This document shows positions 31,672 through 43,929 of a DNA stretch of 64,000 nt, in pieces (positions within the stretch are counted from its first letter, which is position 1; each line of letters opens with the position of its first letter). Source of the stretch: Mallotus nudiflorus (lineage: Eukaryota; Streptophyta; Magnoliopsida; Malpighiales; Euphorbiaceae); contig CANTUR010000281.1 in NCBI GenBank assembly GCA_947683625.1, forward strand, positions 758,001 through 822,000, read 5' to 3'. The notes under the pieces were generated by a model. The model did no database searches. It was not told the origin of the DNA and saw only the letters and a program-made list of their open reading frames with translations. The position numbers were made by a program, and so were the translations under genes.

Positions 31672-33481
31672 ATGGCTCCCCGGGAAGAAATTAGCTCTGA
31701 CCTCTTTGTGTCCAACGTAGATAGTGAATGATTAGGGTGGTATCGACGACGGTTCTACATCCCCACCGATTATGTCCTCCATACTGTAGATAGGAGGTTT
31801 AGGGCGCATACCCCTTTATCGGGGCTAAGTAGATTAGTAGTGTATTTTGATCAGTTAGAGGGGGTCTGAAATTTCCCTTAGATCCCTTTGTCAAAGACTT
31901 TCTTAATAGGAACAACATTACACCCCGTCAGCTTCATCCGAATAGTTATAGGATACTGATCGGGTTTATCGAGCTGATGCATGAAGAGGGTAGGGTTCTT
32001 GATCTAGATGTCCTCCGATATTTGTACAAGCTGACTAGGAAGAAGGGAGAGCTGATGTTCTCCTTGTTGGCCGTATCCAACCATTCCCTTTTTATTAAAC
32101 TTTTGGATCTCCACAAGAAGTGAAGATACCATTTTTTTGTTGTGGAGCATCAATCGGACTTCCTAGATGTTTGGAGGATGTGGTCGGACGAGTGTCATAA
32201 AGTGACCCATCTAGCAAAACTTTTCGATCCTGAAATGGAGTTAGTCTTGCGGCTACATCTAGATGGACTCACCGAAGCTCAATTCATGAAAGATGCGTCC
32301 CAGAGGTATCTATCGAGAGTCTATCTGAGTCGCAACCATTCCCCTGGTATGATTATTTTGCTTTGAGCTTTTTTTTATCTGACTAGTCTTATTTTTCCAT
32401 CTGTAGATGCTGACTTTTTTGATTTTACGGGTGGGATTTCCCTAGTAGATGAGCCAGCTGCAGTGGAGGAGGTTCGAATTTCTCTTTCCCCAAAAATTGA
32501 GACTCCTCCGGCTTTGAAGGTTGTCCCCGTCAACCTCAGGGGCAAGGCACCAGTGGAAAGTGAGCGGCCAGAGCGGGTCGGGCAAAGAAAAAGGTGGCTG
32601 ATCGACACAGGGTTAGATGCAGAAAGGCTGGACAAAGAGATTTATGTCCAGCGTCCTCGATTATCTAGTTGTCTGGATATGCGGGGCTGGATATTGAAGA
32701 GGATGAAGCCATCGAGCATCTTCAATAGTCAAGTATGGGACTAGTACGTCGAGTCACTGTGGTTACTAGGTGACATGCAACATTGGTTAGAAGAGGGACC
32801 AGATAGATTGCTAGATTCCATGATCGGCCAGTCGCTGGAGGTAAGGGAGTTTATGCTATTTGATACAACTGTTGTACTTGATTCTTGACTAAGTTGTCTG
32901 GTTATTTTTGATAGATGACTTAGGCCTTGCTGCTGGCGAAGGATCACTACTTCTACTTAAAGAGCCAGTACAGTTTAAAGGAAACTGAGGTGGGGATGAT
33001 AGCTATAAATTTTGAGAAGAAGCTAGATAGCGCCAAGGCAGCTCTGGAGCACTGCCAGACAAGATACACGGAGGCCAAATCTGATGCGAAGGTGAATTAG
33101 AAAAAGGTTTCTGAGCTTGAACATAGCCAAGTCCAGTTGATGAGGAGGATCGAGGAGCAGGATCTTCAGATTGTTGAGCTTTAGGGGAGGCTGGCGGAGC
33201 TTGAGAAATCTCGTGCGAATGATAAGAAGGCATATCAAAGCATGGTAGGGGGGTTTCTCAAGGCGTACCGGGCTGAGTGCAAAAGGATCCTGCTCTCTCA
33301 AGACTCAGGATTGGACTTAGGGGCATTAGACCGGATAACTCCAGCCGATCTTGCCAGGCTTACAGCGGAGGAGGATGCCCATCAAAAAGCTAGTTCCTTT
33401 CCTGTGAGGGAGTCTGAAGAGGCCGCTGTTGTAGCTGGGTTTGGCAAGCATCCAGAGGCTACTGATGTTGCTTCCCCCTAA
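31672..33481 (+). pseudogene. Antisense gene of Tat element 1 (gypsy-type transposon domain plus coiled coil)
   Basis: Runs against the element. Likely exons are 31672-32346, 32407-32840 and 32916-33481, with introns of 60 and 75 bp having GT-AG ends. The same exon borders occur in element 2. Exon 1 encodes a region resembling the plant 'putative gypsy type transposon' domain (FYIPTDYVLHT, LMHEEGR, LTRKKGELMFSLL, SDFLDVW). Exon 2 has KRWLIDTGLDAE and RGWILKRMKPSSIFN. Exon 3 is charged and coiled-coil-like (LEHCQTRY, MRRIEEQDLQI, MVGGFLKAYRAECKR). Stops at 31730 and in the 31867-31885 region, a frameshift there and later stops break it. Its role is unknown. Antisense genes in this position are known in some Tat/Retand elements. 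Confidence 0.75.
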
Positions 33482-33640
33482 GTTACCGGGCTTGGGGGTC
33501 CGGGTGATCAAATAGTAAAGTAGATATGTATAGGTTAATGTATATCTCCTTTTTTTTTTCTAACCAATCATGTGTAAAGACATTCTTTATCAATGAAGAT
33601 ACTTTTTTTTTTGAATCAGATTGGGTATTTGAGTACAAGA

Positions 33641-34950
33641 TTACTGATAATATTTCCTGAGAGAGTCTGAGTTCCAGAACCTCGGTAATTCTTTGCCTCC
33701 TCTTTCTCTTAGTCTATACACCCCCTTCATTGTGCATTCTGAGATTTGATACCGGCCTTCCCAATTCGGACCTAACTTGCCGATGCCTGAGGTGCCTTTG
33801 CCAACATCTGCTCTTTTGAGTACCCAGTCACCCATCTTGAATTTCTCTGTTGGTTTACGCAGATGGTGGTATTGGGTTATTCTTTGCCAATGTGCCTCAG
33901 CCGTTGCTGCCACTTATTCTCTTCGTTCCTCTAGTACGTCAAGGCATATCCATGCGTTGGCACTATTGATGGCGTGGTCAAGGTCTTGGTTTACCTGGTA
34001 ACTTGGGGACCCAACCTCCACTGGAATTACTGCATCCATGCCATAAGTCAGTCTGAATGGCATTTCGCCAATGGATGATCAGGGTGTGGTTCTGTAGGCC
34101 CAGATTACGTTGTTCAGCTCTTCGACCCAGCTCCTCTTCTTATCATTGAGTCTTTTCTTCAATCCTTGCATGAGGATTCTGTTTGTGACCTTAGTTTGTC
34201 CATTCATCTATAGGTGAGCTACTGAGGTGAAGCGCAACTTTATTCCAAGGTCCGAGTAGAAACTTCTGAACTTGTGGTTGTCAAACTATTTATCGTTGTC
34301 TGTAATTAAAGTGTGGGGGATGCCGAATCTGCAAATGATCTCCTTCCAGAAAAAGTGCTGTATCCGGGCTTCTGTGATGGTTGGGACTGCTTCTACTTCT
34401 ACCCATTTGGTAAAACGGTCAATGGCCACGATTAAGAACTTTTTCTATGAGGTAGAGGGAGGGAAAGGACCCAGGATGTCCATCCCCCACATGGTGAAAG
34501 GCTAAGGGCTGCCAATGGGATGCAGAGGCCAAGAAGATTTGTGGCTAAGTCGGGCATAGTGCTGGCACTGGGGACATGATTACGTTATCTGCTGGGCATC
34601 CTTGGACATGGTGGGCTAGTAATACCCTTGGAGCAATGCCTGAGTGAATAGTGGGACTCATGTGCACCACAGATTCCTTCGTGGGTTTCTTAGAGTATGT
34701 AATTTCCCTCCTCCAGGGAAATGCACTTCGACTAGGGGTGCAACAGGGATTTTTGGTAGAGCTCCCCTCGGTGCACGGAATAGTAGGCTGCTTTGGCCTT
34801 GAGCTTTCGATCTTGCAGCTTGTCTTTTAGGAGTGTGCCATGCTCAAGATATTGGATTATGGGCTGTATCCATTCCGAGACTACTTGTGTTCTGAAAACT
34901 TCAATGTCCTCTGTGCTGGGATTGGTTAGTGATTTGGTGAAATTCATATC
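33641..34950 (-). pseudogene. Tat element 1 integrase and pol C-terminus, broken
   Basis: The 3' end (33641-33913) has MGDWVLKRADVGKGTSGIGKLGPNWEGRYQI, the usual tail after the integrase of Tat pol. Further right come pieces of the integrase core and zinc-binding region, read in different frames with several stops (34732-34947 is a clear N-terminal piece). The full reading frame is lost. It is the mirror of 50080-51300 in element 2. Confidence 0.8.
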
Positions 34951-35148
34951 TCTAAATGCTTGACTGTTCTTGGCTGTAGATTTAGTAAGGTAATTGGCCT
35001 CACTGTTGTCTTCCTTGGGAATCTGGACGATCTTCCATTGGCCTCCGTCCTACTCGATGTGTTGTAAAAGTCGCTTGGCTTTGTCTATGTACTTGGCAAT
35101 ACAAGTATCTTTAACTTGAAATGCTCCGCTGACTTGGTTGACTACTAG

Positions 35149-35799
35149 TTAGGAATCTGAGTGTATGATGAGATGTTCGGCCCTGACTTCAATGGCCAGC
35201 TTCAAACCTGTGATGAGTGCTTCGTACTCGATTGCATTGTTGGTAGCATTATACTCTATGCGGACTGTGTACTGGATATGAACCTTATGTAGCCCCCTGA
35301 GGATTATTCTTGTGCCGGAACGTTGAGCTGAGGATGCTCCATCAACATAGAGCTTCCATTCTGGTATTTTGGTTAAGGCTATATCTTCCGGAGCCATTTC
35401 TTGTATAAAATTTGCTAATGCCTAGGCTTTCATCTGCTGCCGGGGCTCGTAATTAATATTAAACTCACCGAGTAAGACCGACCATTGCACTAGCCTGCCT
35501 AAAGTCTCTAGTCTCTATAATATTTTTTGCAGTGGGAAATGGGACCAGACCATAATATGGTGAGCTTGGAAGTAGTGCCAAAGTTTTCGAGAAGCATGAA
35601 CCATAGCCAAGGCTAACTTTTCCAACATGGGATATCGAACTTCGGGTCCTCGGAGTATCTTACTGACATAGTAAATAGGGCCTTGCTGGCTTCCCTCTTC
35701 CATTACCAGTACTGAAGTGATGTATTCTCGGCCAATAGAGAGGTATAAATATAAGGTCTCATTCGGTATCAGACGGTAGATTAATGGTGGGGAAGACAA
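35149..35799 (-). pseudogene. Tat element 1 RNase H and second (archaeal-type) RNase H
   Basis: The piece 35515-35799 is the RT-associated RNase H (LYLYLSIG, GPIYYVSKIL, YPMLEKLALA). The piece 35149-35397 shows WKLYVDGASSAQRSGTRI, then IEYEALITGLKLA and IIHSDS. This is the second RNase H found in Tat-group elements. A stop separates the two. It supports the Tat assignment of the element. Confidence 0.85.
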
Positions 35800-35871
35800 G
35801 AATCTTTTAATTTCTTCAAATGCTGCCTGGCAATCAGCAGACCATTGAAACTTGCTAGAATTTTTGAGAGC

Positions 35872-36785
35872 TCAAAATAATGGTAGACATCGCCTAGCCA
35901 AGCAAGAAATAAAATGCCCCAGTGCGGTTATTCTACCATTTAGCTTTTGTATATCGCGGATGCTCTTCGGTGCCTCAATGTTGAGTATGGCTTCCATTTT
36001 TTCTGGGTTGGCTTCAATGCCTCGGTGAGAAATCATGAACCCCAGGAACTTGTCTACCTGGACTTCGAAGACACATTTATCAGGATTTAACTTGATCCTG
36101 GATTGGCTCAGTAACTGGAGGACCCAATCCACATTCGCTGGGTGATGCTCCGGGTGCTTGCTTTTGATGATGATGTCATCCACATATACCTTTACGCTGG
36201 TTCCAATCTAGCTCTGGAGGACTTAGTTCATCATTCTTTGGTACGTGGCTCCAACATTTTTTAGTCCGAAGGGCATCACCTTGTAGCAGTACAACCCTTT
36301 ATGAGTGCCTGATCTTCTTTCTTCATCAGGATCTGGTGATAACCTTAGGTAGCATCTATGAAGTTATATAAGTCGTGGCAAGCAGTGGAATCGACGAGCT
36401 GATTAATTGTGGGTAACGGGTAGCTGTCTTTAGGGCATGCTTGGTTGAGGTTGGTGTAGTCTACACACATTTTGTACTTCCCATTTGCTTTTTTAATAAG
36501 TACCACGTTGGCTACCCAGTCCGGGTGAGTAACTTCTTTAATGAACCCAGCTGCTAATAGCTTCGCTGTTTCCTCGACAATGATCTTCTGTCTTTTATAG
36601 GCAAAAGTTCTTTTCTTCTGTGCTACTGGCTTGACTCTTGGTTTGATGTTTAGGCAGTGACAAGCAACCTGTGGATCCACACTGATGATTTTGGAGGCTT
36701 GAGAAGTAAAATCCTCTAAGTGTCTGGTAAGGACTTCCCTTAATATGTCTTTGATGTTCTGATCAAGGGCATTACCAATTTTCAT
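35872..36785 (-). pseudogene. Tat element 1 reverse transcriptase, broken
   Basis: The piece 36345-36785 has the RT start (WVANVVLIKKANGKYKMCVDY, LNQACPKDSYPLP). The piece 35872-36183 continues after the catalytic VYVDD (codons at about 36175-36191) with IKLNPDKC and FLGFMISHRGI. The region between carries stops and shifts. The enzyme would copy element RNA to DNA; this copy cannot. Confidence 0.88.
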
Positions 36786-37235
36786 GAACTTTCCTCCCCT
36801 GATTCATAATGTCTCCATGCCTTCCACCAGTTGTGGGTCAACGCCTTGCTTTTCAATTTCCCATGCCTCTAAATGAAAAGCCTCTGCTAGAGACTTCGTG
36901 GTTATCTGATAGCATTATCTGGCCATTTGTTGATCTCCCCTAATAGTAAGGGTCCCCTTCTTAACTAGAATTTTCATGGTTAATTGCCGGATGCTGGTGA
37001 CCACATTTGTTTCGTAAAGTACCGGCCGTCCTATTATCCCATTATAGGCTAGTGGTATATCTACCTCGTTGAATGGAGTCTGGACAATTTTTGTTTCCTC
37101 ATCATCTTAGTTCCTAAATTCTAGGTCCAGATTAACGATCCCCATTGGTTGCATCGTTCCCCCATAAAAACTAATGATGGGGTTCTGGATGGCCTTTAAG
37201 TTAGTGATGGAGCCGCCCATAGCTTTATACGTATT

Positions 37236-37598
37236 CTAAGATAAAATATTGATAGCACTCCCATTATCGACCAGTAGCCTTTTGACTCGATACTTATTTA
37301 CGCATGCAGTTATCACCAGGGCATCACTGTGAGGGTGATGTATATGCAAATCGTCTTTCGGGTTGAAAACGATGTCACTTCTCCCAGGTATTGATTTTTC
37401 TCCTCTGCTGCACTTTAACCGTTTCTCGATATTTTCTCCTCCTACAATCATGTTGATTGTCCTAATCGGCTCTGTCCTAACTTTCTTTGCCTCAGCTCTA
37501 TCACGGTCATGGTTTTCTGGGTTTCCGCGTCCCCTCAGCACATCAGTGAAATTATCAAGCTTTCCCCGCTGCACCAATTTTTCTATGGCACTCTTCAA
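37236..37598 (-). pseudogene. Tat element 1 aspartic protease region
   Basis: 120 codons ending at VKRLLVDNGSAINIL, where DNGSA is the Tat form of the protease active site (the aspartate is present). Upstream is the linker with INMIVGGEN. The frame ends at a stop just past the active site, so the protein is truncated. It would cleave the Gag-Pol precursor. Confidence 0.82.
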
Positions 37599-37745
37599 TT
37601 CTCTGCAACCTTTTGTGTTATGGCCGTACTCTCAGTGGTACTCATAGTACTGGCCTCTGTCACGAGTAAATCTCCAGCTTGGGCTGATTCTCTTGGTCGG
37701 TGTAATCCCCACTCCATTCTACCTGACCCACATGAGGATCTTGGA

Positions 37746-38440
37746 TCAAGAGGTGTTCAGGGGTGTATATCTATTCGCTTCCTTGTCAAATCTATCTGCC
37801 GGAGTTCTAAAATTCATTTTTGGGAAGCTTGCTCGTCTCTGTTTTGGCCGTTCATCCTTGATCGATGGCCTGTCTTCTTCCCGACGCATCCTCCTGTCTT
37901 CGTCCATCTTTATCGTCAGGACCGCTATCGCCATTGCCTCTGCAAAGGTATTCGACTCCTTAGTCATTAATTTGTCTTTTAGCTTTCCGAGTCTGGTGCC
38001 ATTTTTCAAAGCTTCTATGGCAACTTCATCAATAAGGTGCTCAATCTGCATAGTTATTTTATTGAAATGGTCAAGGTAACTTCATAGAGATTCATTAGCC
38101 TCCTGTCGGCACATTCGCAGGTCATTGATGTTTTTTGCGGGAGGGATATTAGTGATGAATCTGATATGGAACTGCTCCGCTAGGTCCTTAAAAGAAGTGA
38201 TAGAATTCTCTAGGAGCCGATGAAACCATTTTTGGGCGCTCTTTGTGAGTGTACTTGGGAAGACTCTGCACATGATTCCATTGTTCACATTCTGAAGTAG
38301 CATCTTTATCCGAAAAGCCGATATATGACTGATAGGGTCTCCTGTCCCATCGTATTGATCAAGCTGCGGGATTCTGAACTTACTAGGAATCTCCGTTTGA
38401 ATTATTCTACTGACAAATGGAGTTCTGCTATCCATCACCC
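37746..38440 (-). pseudogene. Tat element 1 gag, broken
   Basis: The piece 38082-38438 has the retrotransposon gag domain (YDGTGDPISHI, FPSTLTKSAQKWF, FKDLAEQFHIRF). The piece 37746-38051 continues with LIDEVAIEALKNG and LMTKESNTF. A stop near 38080 separates them. A more N-terminal, Pro/Asn/Gln-rich part lies up to about 39050 in broken frames. Confidence 0.85.
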
Positions 38441-39088
38441 ATTCTTCTTCCTTTCTAGGTTTAGTCTAGGCTTTGTTCATTGCTTCCTCAACCTTCTGCA
38501 CTAATTTTGAATCATCAAGAGCTAGGATGGATGAACTACACTCCCCTTCTGGTGCTTTACCCTTCCCTGTGCTCGTCCCTAGGGCTTGTCAGGGTGCTGA
38601 ATTATCATTATTTGGAGCTGGTTCGATATGCCCGCTCTGTATTATAGTGCTTAGCTGTTGTTGCATCAAGGCACCTGAATATTTTTTATCATGGTCTCTT
38701 TGCTTATTTGATCAAGGCCGAGTGTTTGGGTTACGGTGTTTAGGTTTGGAGTGGTTATTACTGGCGTTTCTAGTAGGCTTGGAAAAGGTATTGAGGGTAT
38801 TGATCGATGGTGCTGTAGCGAAACGTAGTACGGGAGATTTGTGCCCAAGGACAGGTATCTCGAGGTGTTTTATGAAAGTGAAGGTACATGTCCGGATGAG
38901 GCTCCAACATGTTGTAAGGTAGGCGGTGGTATTATTGCTGGGAAAGGTTCTAAAAGGTTAGTTGAAAGGATAAGTTCTGGCCTCAAGAATTTGGGCTGGA
39001 GGTGGGCTAGAAGTTATAGTGAAGGTGTCTTTAGCTTAGCAAGTAAATGAATGGCTTTTCCCAAGGAGTTCCCACATATGGCGCCATT

Positions 39089-39479
39089 TGATAACTGATC
39101 TCCGAAACTCCTGGGCTAGGCATCCTGTAAAGCATGAACAAGGGGCAAAGTGAGAGGTGGGGGGAATCCCCACAAACACTCCGATGCCTAAGTTAGAGAA
39201 TAGAAGCAGGGAGAAGGTGAGATAGCTTGAATGTGTGAGAATGAGATGTCCCTTAATAAGGGGTATATGGTTCTATATATAGCAATACTCAAACCTGGGA
39301 CGAGTTGGATTCCTTGTGGATCAGTGAATCATAATCTTTGTAGGAGAGTGTTCCCTCTTCGGTTAGGATTCCTCTTTGAGGTAGTTCCTTGGACAGATCT
39401 ATCTTTTTCCTTGTTTAAGTGTTCCTATTTAAGGGGGTAGAGGACCCCTAATTAGGTGGGAACATTTTAAATAGTATCA
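39089..39479 (-). repeat. 5' LTR of Tat element 1
   Basis: 391 bp, pairs with 29565-29956, followed by TATAT. The primer-binding site lies at about 39072-39087 (minus strand TGGCGCCATATGTGGG). Confidence 0.93.
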
Positions 39480-39984
39480 TATATATATATATATATATAG
39501 CAATATACACTAAGGATCATTATACGATGACAACTTCTTGATTTATATAGCAATATAAATCAAGGGTCATTATATGGTGTGAGAGATAAAAAAAAATGTG
39601 ACTTTATTTTTTTTAACTTCTTTCCATCTACTGTGTCTGCACAACCATAACATCCTTAGGTTATGAATATAAGGCCTTCTCCATCCAAGGTGGGCGACTT
39701 TTTAAAACTAGACAAAGGTCATCAATTTCATTTGTTTCATTATTTTAAATATCAGCTCTTCACGTAATCTTATTTCATTTGTTGGGTTCTATTTGCTATT
39801 GCATTTGTTGTTCTTAATTTGATGTGTTTAAGTTTTGAAAACTAATAGCTATTGTTGTTCTTAATTAATTATAACTTCATGTTTATTAGTTTGTATATAT
39901 AGGTTCATTAATTGTAATATAGATGTTCATTTATTATTAATTATAGGTTCATTATAATTTTAATATTTTGTTTATCAAATTCAT
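39480..39984. other. TA tract and leader-like sequence before the pararetrovirus remnant
   Basis: A (TA)n tract (39480-39499) into which Tat element 1 inserted is followed by about 480 bp of non-coding DNA. GGTTCATTA-type phrases near 39900-39960 resemble the TAATGAACC phrases in reverse downstream of the viral remnant (45860-46070). This may be part of the viral intergenic region. Confidence 0.4.
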
Positions 39985-40009
39985 TACTCCCTCTGTAATA
40001 TGTGATTAT

Positions 40010-40930
40010 AAATATGTGCCAACTAAGTCTGTTGCTTTTACCCTATCACCCCATATCAATCAAACCACCTAGAAAAAGACCGATTACTTATATGAGTTTA
40101 CCTACCTTCCTGAAGACCAAAAGATTGAAAAATCAAAGTTTCCCCTCTTGAACCCTTATGATGCCTTTTTAAAATCCAAAATAAACTAGAAACAATCCTT
40201 CAAGGCTCTTGTAAATCGACCCATTTCTTCTATAAAAGAATATGTTCAAGCCTACAGCTTTGATCAACACCACATACTAGCCTCTCAGACAGAATAATTT
40301 GTGACCTTAGAAATTCCTCCAAAATTTCTAAGAACTTGGCTTAACTAGAAATACACGCATATCCATTTTGGAGCTATAAGGTTAGGACTCTCCTACCATG
40401 GCAGAGCAGGGCAACCTGTTTTCTCTAGAATCGCTCTTTTAGATTCTAGATATGAATAATATCAACATGCTGTAATTAGGACTGTAGAGACATCCTTAAA
40501 TGTTGGCTCAGTATTCTTTACATTTTTCCTAAATTATAATCTTGCCCTTTCTGATCCTCATGCCTTAACAACTTTAAAAGTCCAACTCCAGATCCTTGGT
40601 GTTGAATAAATTTCCACAGCCAAAGTAGCCACCCTTCACTACCAAATTGTCTACCGTCTCCAAAACCATGCTATTAACCTGTCACTACCCTGTGTCCAAA
40701 ATGATGCTTTGTTCATAAAAGCAGATTCTCATAATACTCCTATGTGTATCCACACTCTTAAATAACTCTCTAGGAGTGATTTGTTAAAATTATTCCCAGA
40801 AAAATGGATCACCAATTATGAGAAGTTGCATGAGACAGTAGAGCCAATTCAAGGTACAGACCCAGTACATATCAAAAGATTTGATGGATCAATTGATACG
40901 ATCTTTAGGCAAAAATAAGAGACTCCTACA
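40010..40930 (+). pseudogene. Pararetroviral movement-protein-like region, broken
   Basis: Translated pieces (with stops about every 40-100 codons) resemble the 30K-type movement proteins of Caulimoviridae. I judge this from the arrangement of a conserved hydrophobic block, a central aspartate-containing segment and a block near 40500-40560. In a virus it would enlarge plasmodesmata for cell-to-cell passage. At least six in-frame stops exist between 40060 and 40940. It is identified by resemblance and position only, with less certainty than the RT. Confidence 0.6.
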
Positions 40931-40948
40931 GTTTTTAATACCTAGTTC

Positions 40949-42430
40949 ATGATTAAACCTTGGGATCCAGAAGTTAACATTCCTGTAGCCTCTTTTGATA
41001 ATTCTGGAAGACCAATTTTTGCTTTTAAGCATGATGGTCACTGTTATTTTGATTACTGTGATTGCGATGATTGTTATGCTGAATTCCACTTTGATGATGA
41101 TGAGAAGAAAAAGAAAAAGAAGAAATCTCCAGGAAAATATAGTGAAAAGGAATTCAAAAGGAGATATGAAGATGGAGATTTAAGCATTTGCACTCTGGGA
41201 CAACCTTCAGGAAAATATGATTATCTTGTATCATATTCTCCTCCTGCTTGGTACGAATCACCAACTATTCAAAATACTCCTCCTGAACCTTGTAAACCTC
41301 AAACACCTCCTTTCCAGTTGAAACCTAAGTCAACTCCTCTCCCATGCTATAAACAGGCTTTGAAATGGGTAAGAAAAGAAGATTCAGTCGAAATCCAAAA
41401 GCCAAAGCCTTTACCTCAAATTTGTATGTTCCAACCCACAGACTTTCCTCCTTTAACCAAAGAAACAAAGAACCAAATTACCATGCAACCTTTTATCCTG
41501 AAATCAAACGTTTTTGATGCAGATGGCAAACCTAGACAAATAACTCCTACTGAAGCAGTAGTCAACTGGCAGACTCAGAATGCTTGTGCTCAAAATAAAA
41601 AACTGAAGCTTATTGAAGAAAAGATCGATGGAGTTGCTGAACACATGAATTTAGCAGATAAAAAGTTCTAAGCCTTTAAGAAATGAATGGAAGCAGTTCA
41701 TGTAGAATTACAAAGGCAGATAGAAATGAAGCACCAAGAACTTATGCGAATTATTAGCAATAAAAGCACATTGAATAGCATTCAAATGAAAGAAATAGAA
41801 ATTTTAAACTTAAAAGCCTAGGTTGACCAGCTTGAAAAAGATCTTAAAAAGAGGAAAGAAGATTTGTCCTCAAAAACTTCCTTAAAATCTTTCTCTCTAG
41901 ATCCTTTTTGGTATTTTATACAGCCCTTTTTCAATTCCTAGTTCGCCATACACAACTTTTTCCACTTAACCTTTATTTCCTACACCAACAACTCCCTTGA
42001 ATATTCCTCCAAATTTTCAAAGATTTAAATCCTCATAAAAAACCCCCTCTCAAGTATTGATCTCTGATGAAACCACAGCAAAAAAAGGAAAAAATGTTAA
42101 TTTCTCTCAGATCGAGAAACCAAAAAAAACATCCTTTGAATCATTACCCAAAAATGCGTCACCAACCTCTTCCTCAGAAGAGTCAAAACACCCTCAAATG
42201 ATGATGAATCCTATCTCTTCTTTTTTAGAAAAGTGTGCTGAAAATGCCACGCCCAGCTTTTCAATTGGATATGTTTCTAAGGAAAGTTCATCCTTTAAAT
42301 CCTCATAAAGTGACTCTGATTTAGGTTATGAAATACCTTACCAATTGATGGTTGATGATGCTACATCTTCTAGAGGACCTCAGGTTAAAGAAGTTGATGA
42401 TCCAGAAGAAGAATTTGGACAAACCAGAAC
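40949..42430 (+). pseudogene. Pararetroviral polyprotein middle region
   Basis: The open piece 40949-41671 (240 codons) has an Asp/Cys cluster (DYCDCDDCY), a Lys run, a Pro-rich stretch and then a helical end. After a stop, 41675-41880 is heptad-like and would form a coiled coil. The piece 42057-42308 is Ser/Pro/Lys-rich. Function is unknown. By position it links the movement-protein and coat-protein parts of the polyprotein. Confidence 0.55.
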
Positions 42431-42439
42431 ACCACAGCC

Positions 42440-43490
42440 AGATCCATAGATAAATTTCCAGAAAAATACTGAAAATTACTTTACTTTGGGTGATGTTCTT
42501 CCTTCACAATACAAGAATAGATTTTTGGAGTTTAGAGCATGGATAGCCGGAAAAATGCTTATTCCTGGAGCAAATATTAGGGTTGTTATTGAAACATTTC
42601 TTGCAAAAATGGTAGGAAAGCTGGCAAATTGGTATGCTTCTTTGAATGCTTATGCTAGGGCCTAGTTGATGGATGCAACTTCACTAGAAGATTTTTTAGG
42701 ACTCTTACATTATAAGTTCTTAGGAAAATGGGATGATGATCTTGAAGTAGCACGAAAGGAGTATTATCATATGAAATGCTGTTCACTGTAGAGAAAAGAT
42801 CTAGAAAGGCATTTTCAAAAAATATCTACTAGATTTTATCTGTTAGGAGGTATTGCTAATCCTGATTTAAAATATGCCTTTTTGGCTTCTATTCCTGAGA
42901 TCCTTACCTCTCGAATATTTTTAATTCTTCAACAATCAAATTACAAAGTTGGAGATATGCCAATGGGACATTTATATTAGATCATGATTCAGGCTCATAC
43001 TCAGTTATGTGACCAAAGGAAGATGATTAAACTGTATCTCGGTAGTAAGAAGAATCCTTTGGGAAAACTTTCATGTGATAGGCCTGATTTGCAAATCAAA
43101 TGTAAAGATACTGATGTTTGTGTTTATCCTCCAAGGAAGAAGAAACACTTCTTTAAACTGAAGAAGAAAGGAAAAAGATCCAAGTTTAAGAAGTGGAAGT
43201 ATTACAAGAAGAAAAAGTTCCGTGGCACAAACAAAACTGACAGATGCTACATCTGTGGAAAAAGAGGTCATTTTGCAAAAAATTGCCCTTCAAAAATAAA
43301 AAAGACTAAAAAAATGATTTAACAAATTCAACAGATCTTTAAAGTAGACCTGAATGATGCCAATCTTGAGTCTCTCTTTTCAAAAGAAGAAGAAACTTCA
43401 CCAGAATGCATTTTTGCTGTGAGTCAAGAGATAGACTCAGAAATTTCTAGCTCTGAAATGGAGTCCTGGAACCAATTATTCCAAACCAAT
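42440..43490 (+). pseudogene. Pararetroviral coat-protein region with zinc knuckle
   Basis: Several pieces. The last (42984-43322) is highly basic (KKKGKRSKFKKWKYYKKKKF) and ends in one CCHC knuckle (CYICGKRGHFAKNC), the nucleic-acid-binding hallmark of Caulimoviridae coat proteins. Stops near 42665, 42792 and 42979 interrupt the upstream part. An acidic segment (EEETSPE) follows the knuckle. Confidence 0.75.
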
Positions 43491-43494
43491 TAAA

Positions 43495-43896
43495 CTTGTA
43501 GCCTTGATCGACACTGGAGCCAAAACTACCATTCTCAACCTAAAAGCCTTGCCTAAAGAATATTGGAAACATCATTCTGAATATTTCTCTACAGCCAATG
43601 GAGAATTACTTGAAATTAGCCTTAAAACCAAACACCCAATAAAGATTCAATTCTTTCAAAACTGTTACACCTGGACCCATGTTCTTGGATCTTCTTTACC
43701 TAGAAAAGATATTTTCATTAGCTTTGATGTCTATTGGAAGATGAAAGACTTGAGAATTCTTCCCAATGGACTTAAGTTTAAGAAATACTTTCATCTATAC
43801 ACCAATATTCCATCCATCATTTTTGTTTGCCAAACCGTTTCTCAACCAAACCTTCAGACTATTCATGAGTTTTTATTAAAAGAATGCAATGCTTAG
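43495..43896 (+). pseudogene. Pararetroviral aspartic protease region
   Basis: An open piece of about 130 codons opening at the active-site motif IDTGAKT (43505-43525). The rest fits a retropepsin-like fold (LPRKDIFISFDVYW). It ends in a stop at 43894-43896, before the RT. It would process the viral polyprotein. Confidence 0.75.
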
Positions 43897-43929
43897 TCTC
43901 ATACATAATTTCTTTAGAAATGCTCATCA

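Larger units (their letters stand above)
29565..39479 (-). mobile_element. Ty3/gypsy Tat-type retrotransposon 1, decayed
   Basis: 9915 bp bounded by LTRs 29565-29956 and 39089-39479 (TGATAACTG...GTATCA) and target duplication TATAT (29560-29564 and 39480-39484, within a TA tract). The minus-strand order is gag, protease, RT, RNase H, a second archaeal-type RNase H, integrase, which marks the Tat group. Just inside the 5' LTR the minus strand reads TGGCGCCATATGTGGG, a good primer-binding site of the type used by Tat/Athila elements. A G-rich polypurine tract abuts the 3' LTR. Between pol and the 3' LTR lie a plus-strand gene and a 107-bp tandem array. All pol genes are interrupted. The LTRs differ at roughly 25-30 positions by eye. 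Confidence 0.93.

Noticed and set aside
37509..38079. Plus-strand open frames of 153 and 128 codons in Tat element 1
   Set aside because: Opposite strand of gag; no resemblance to the antisense gene or to any family.
39574..39586. TGGTGTGAGAGA resembling a Met-tRNA primer site before the viral remnant
   Set aside because: Three mismatches of twelve to TGGTATCAGAGC and no independent support for its position; could be chance.
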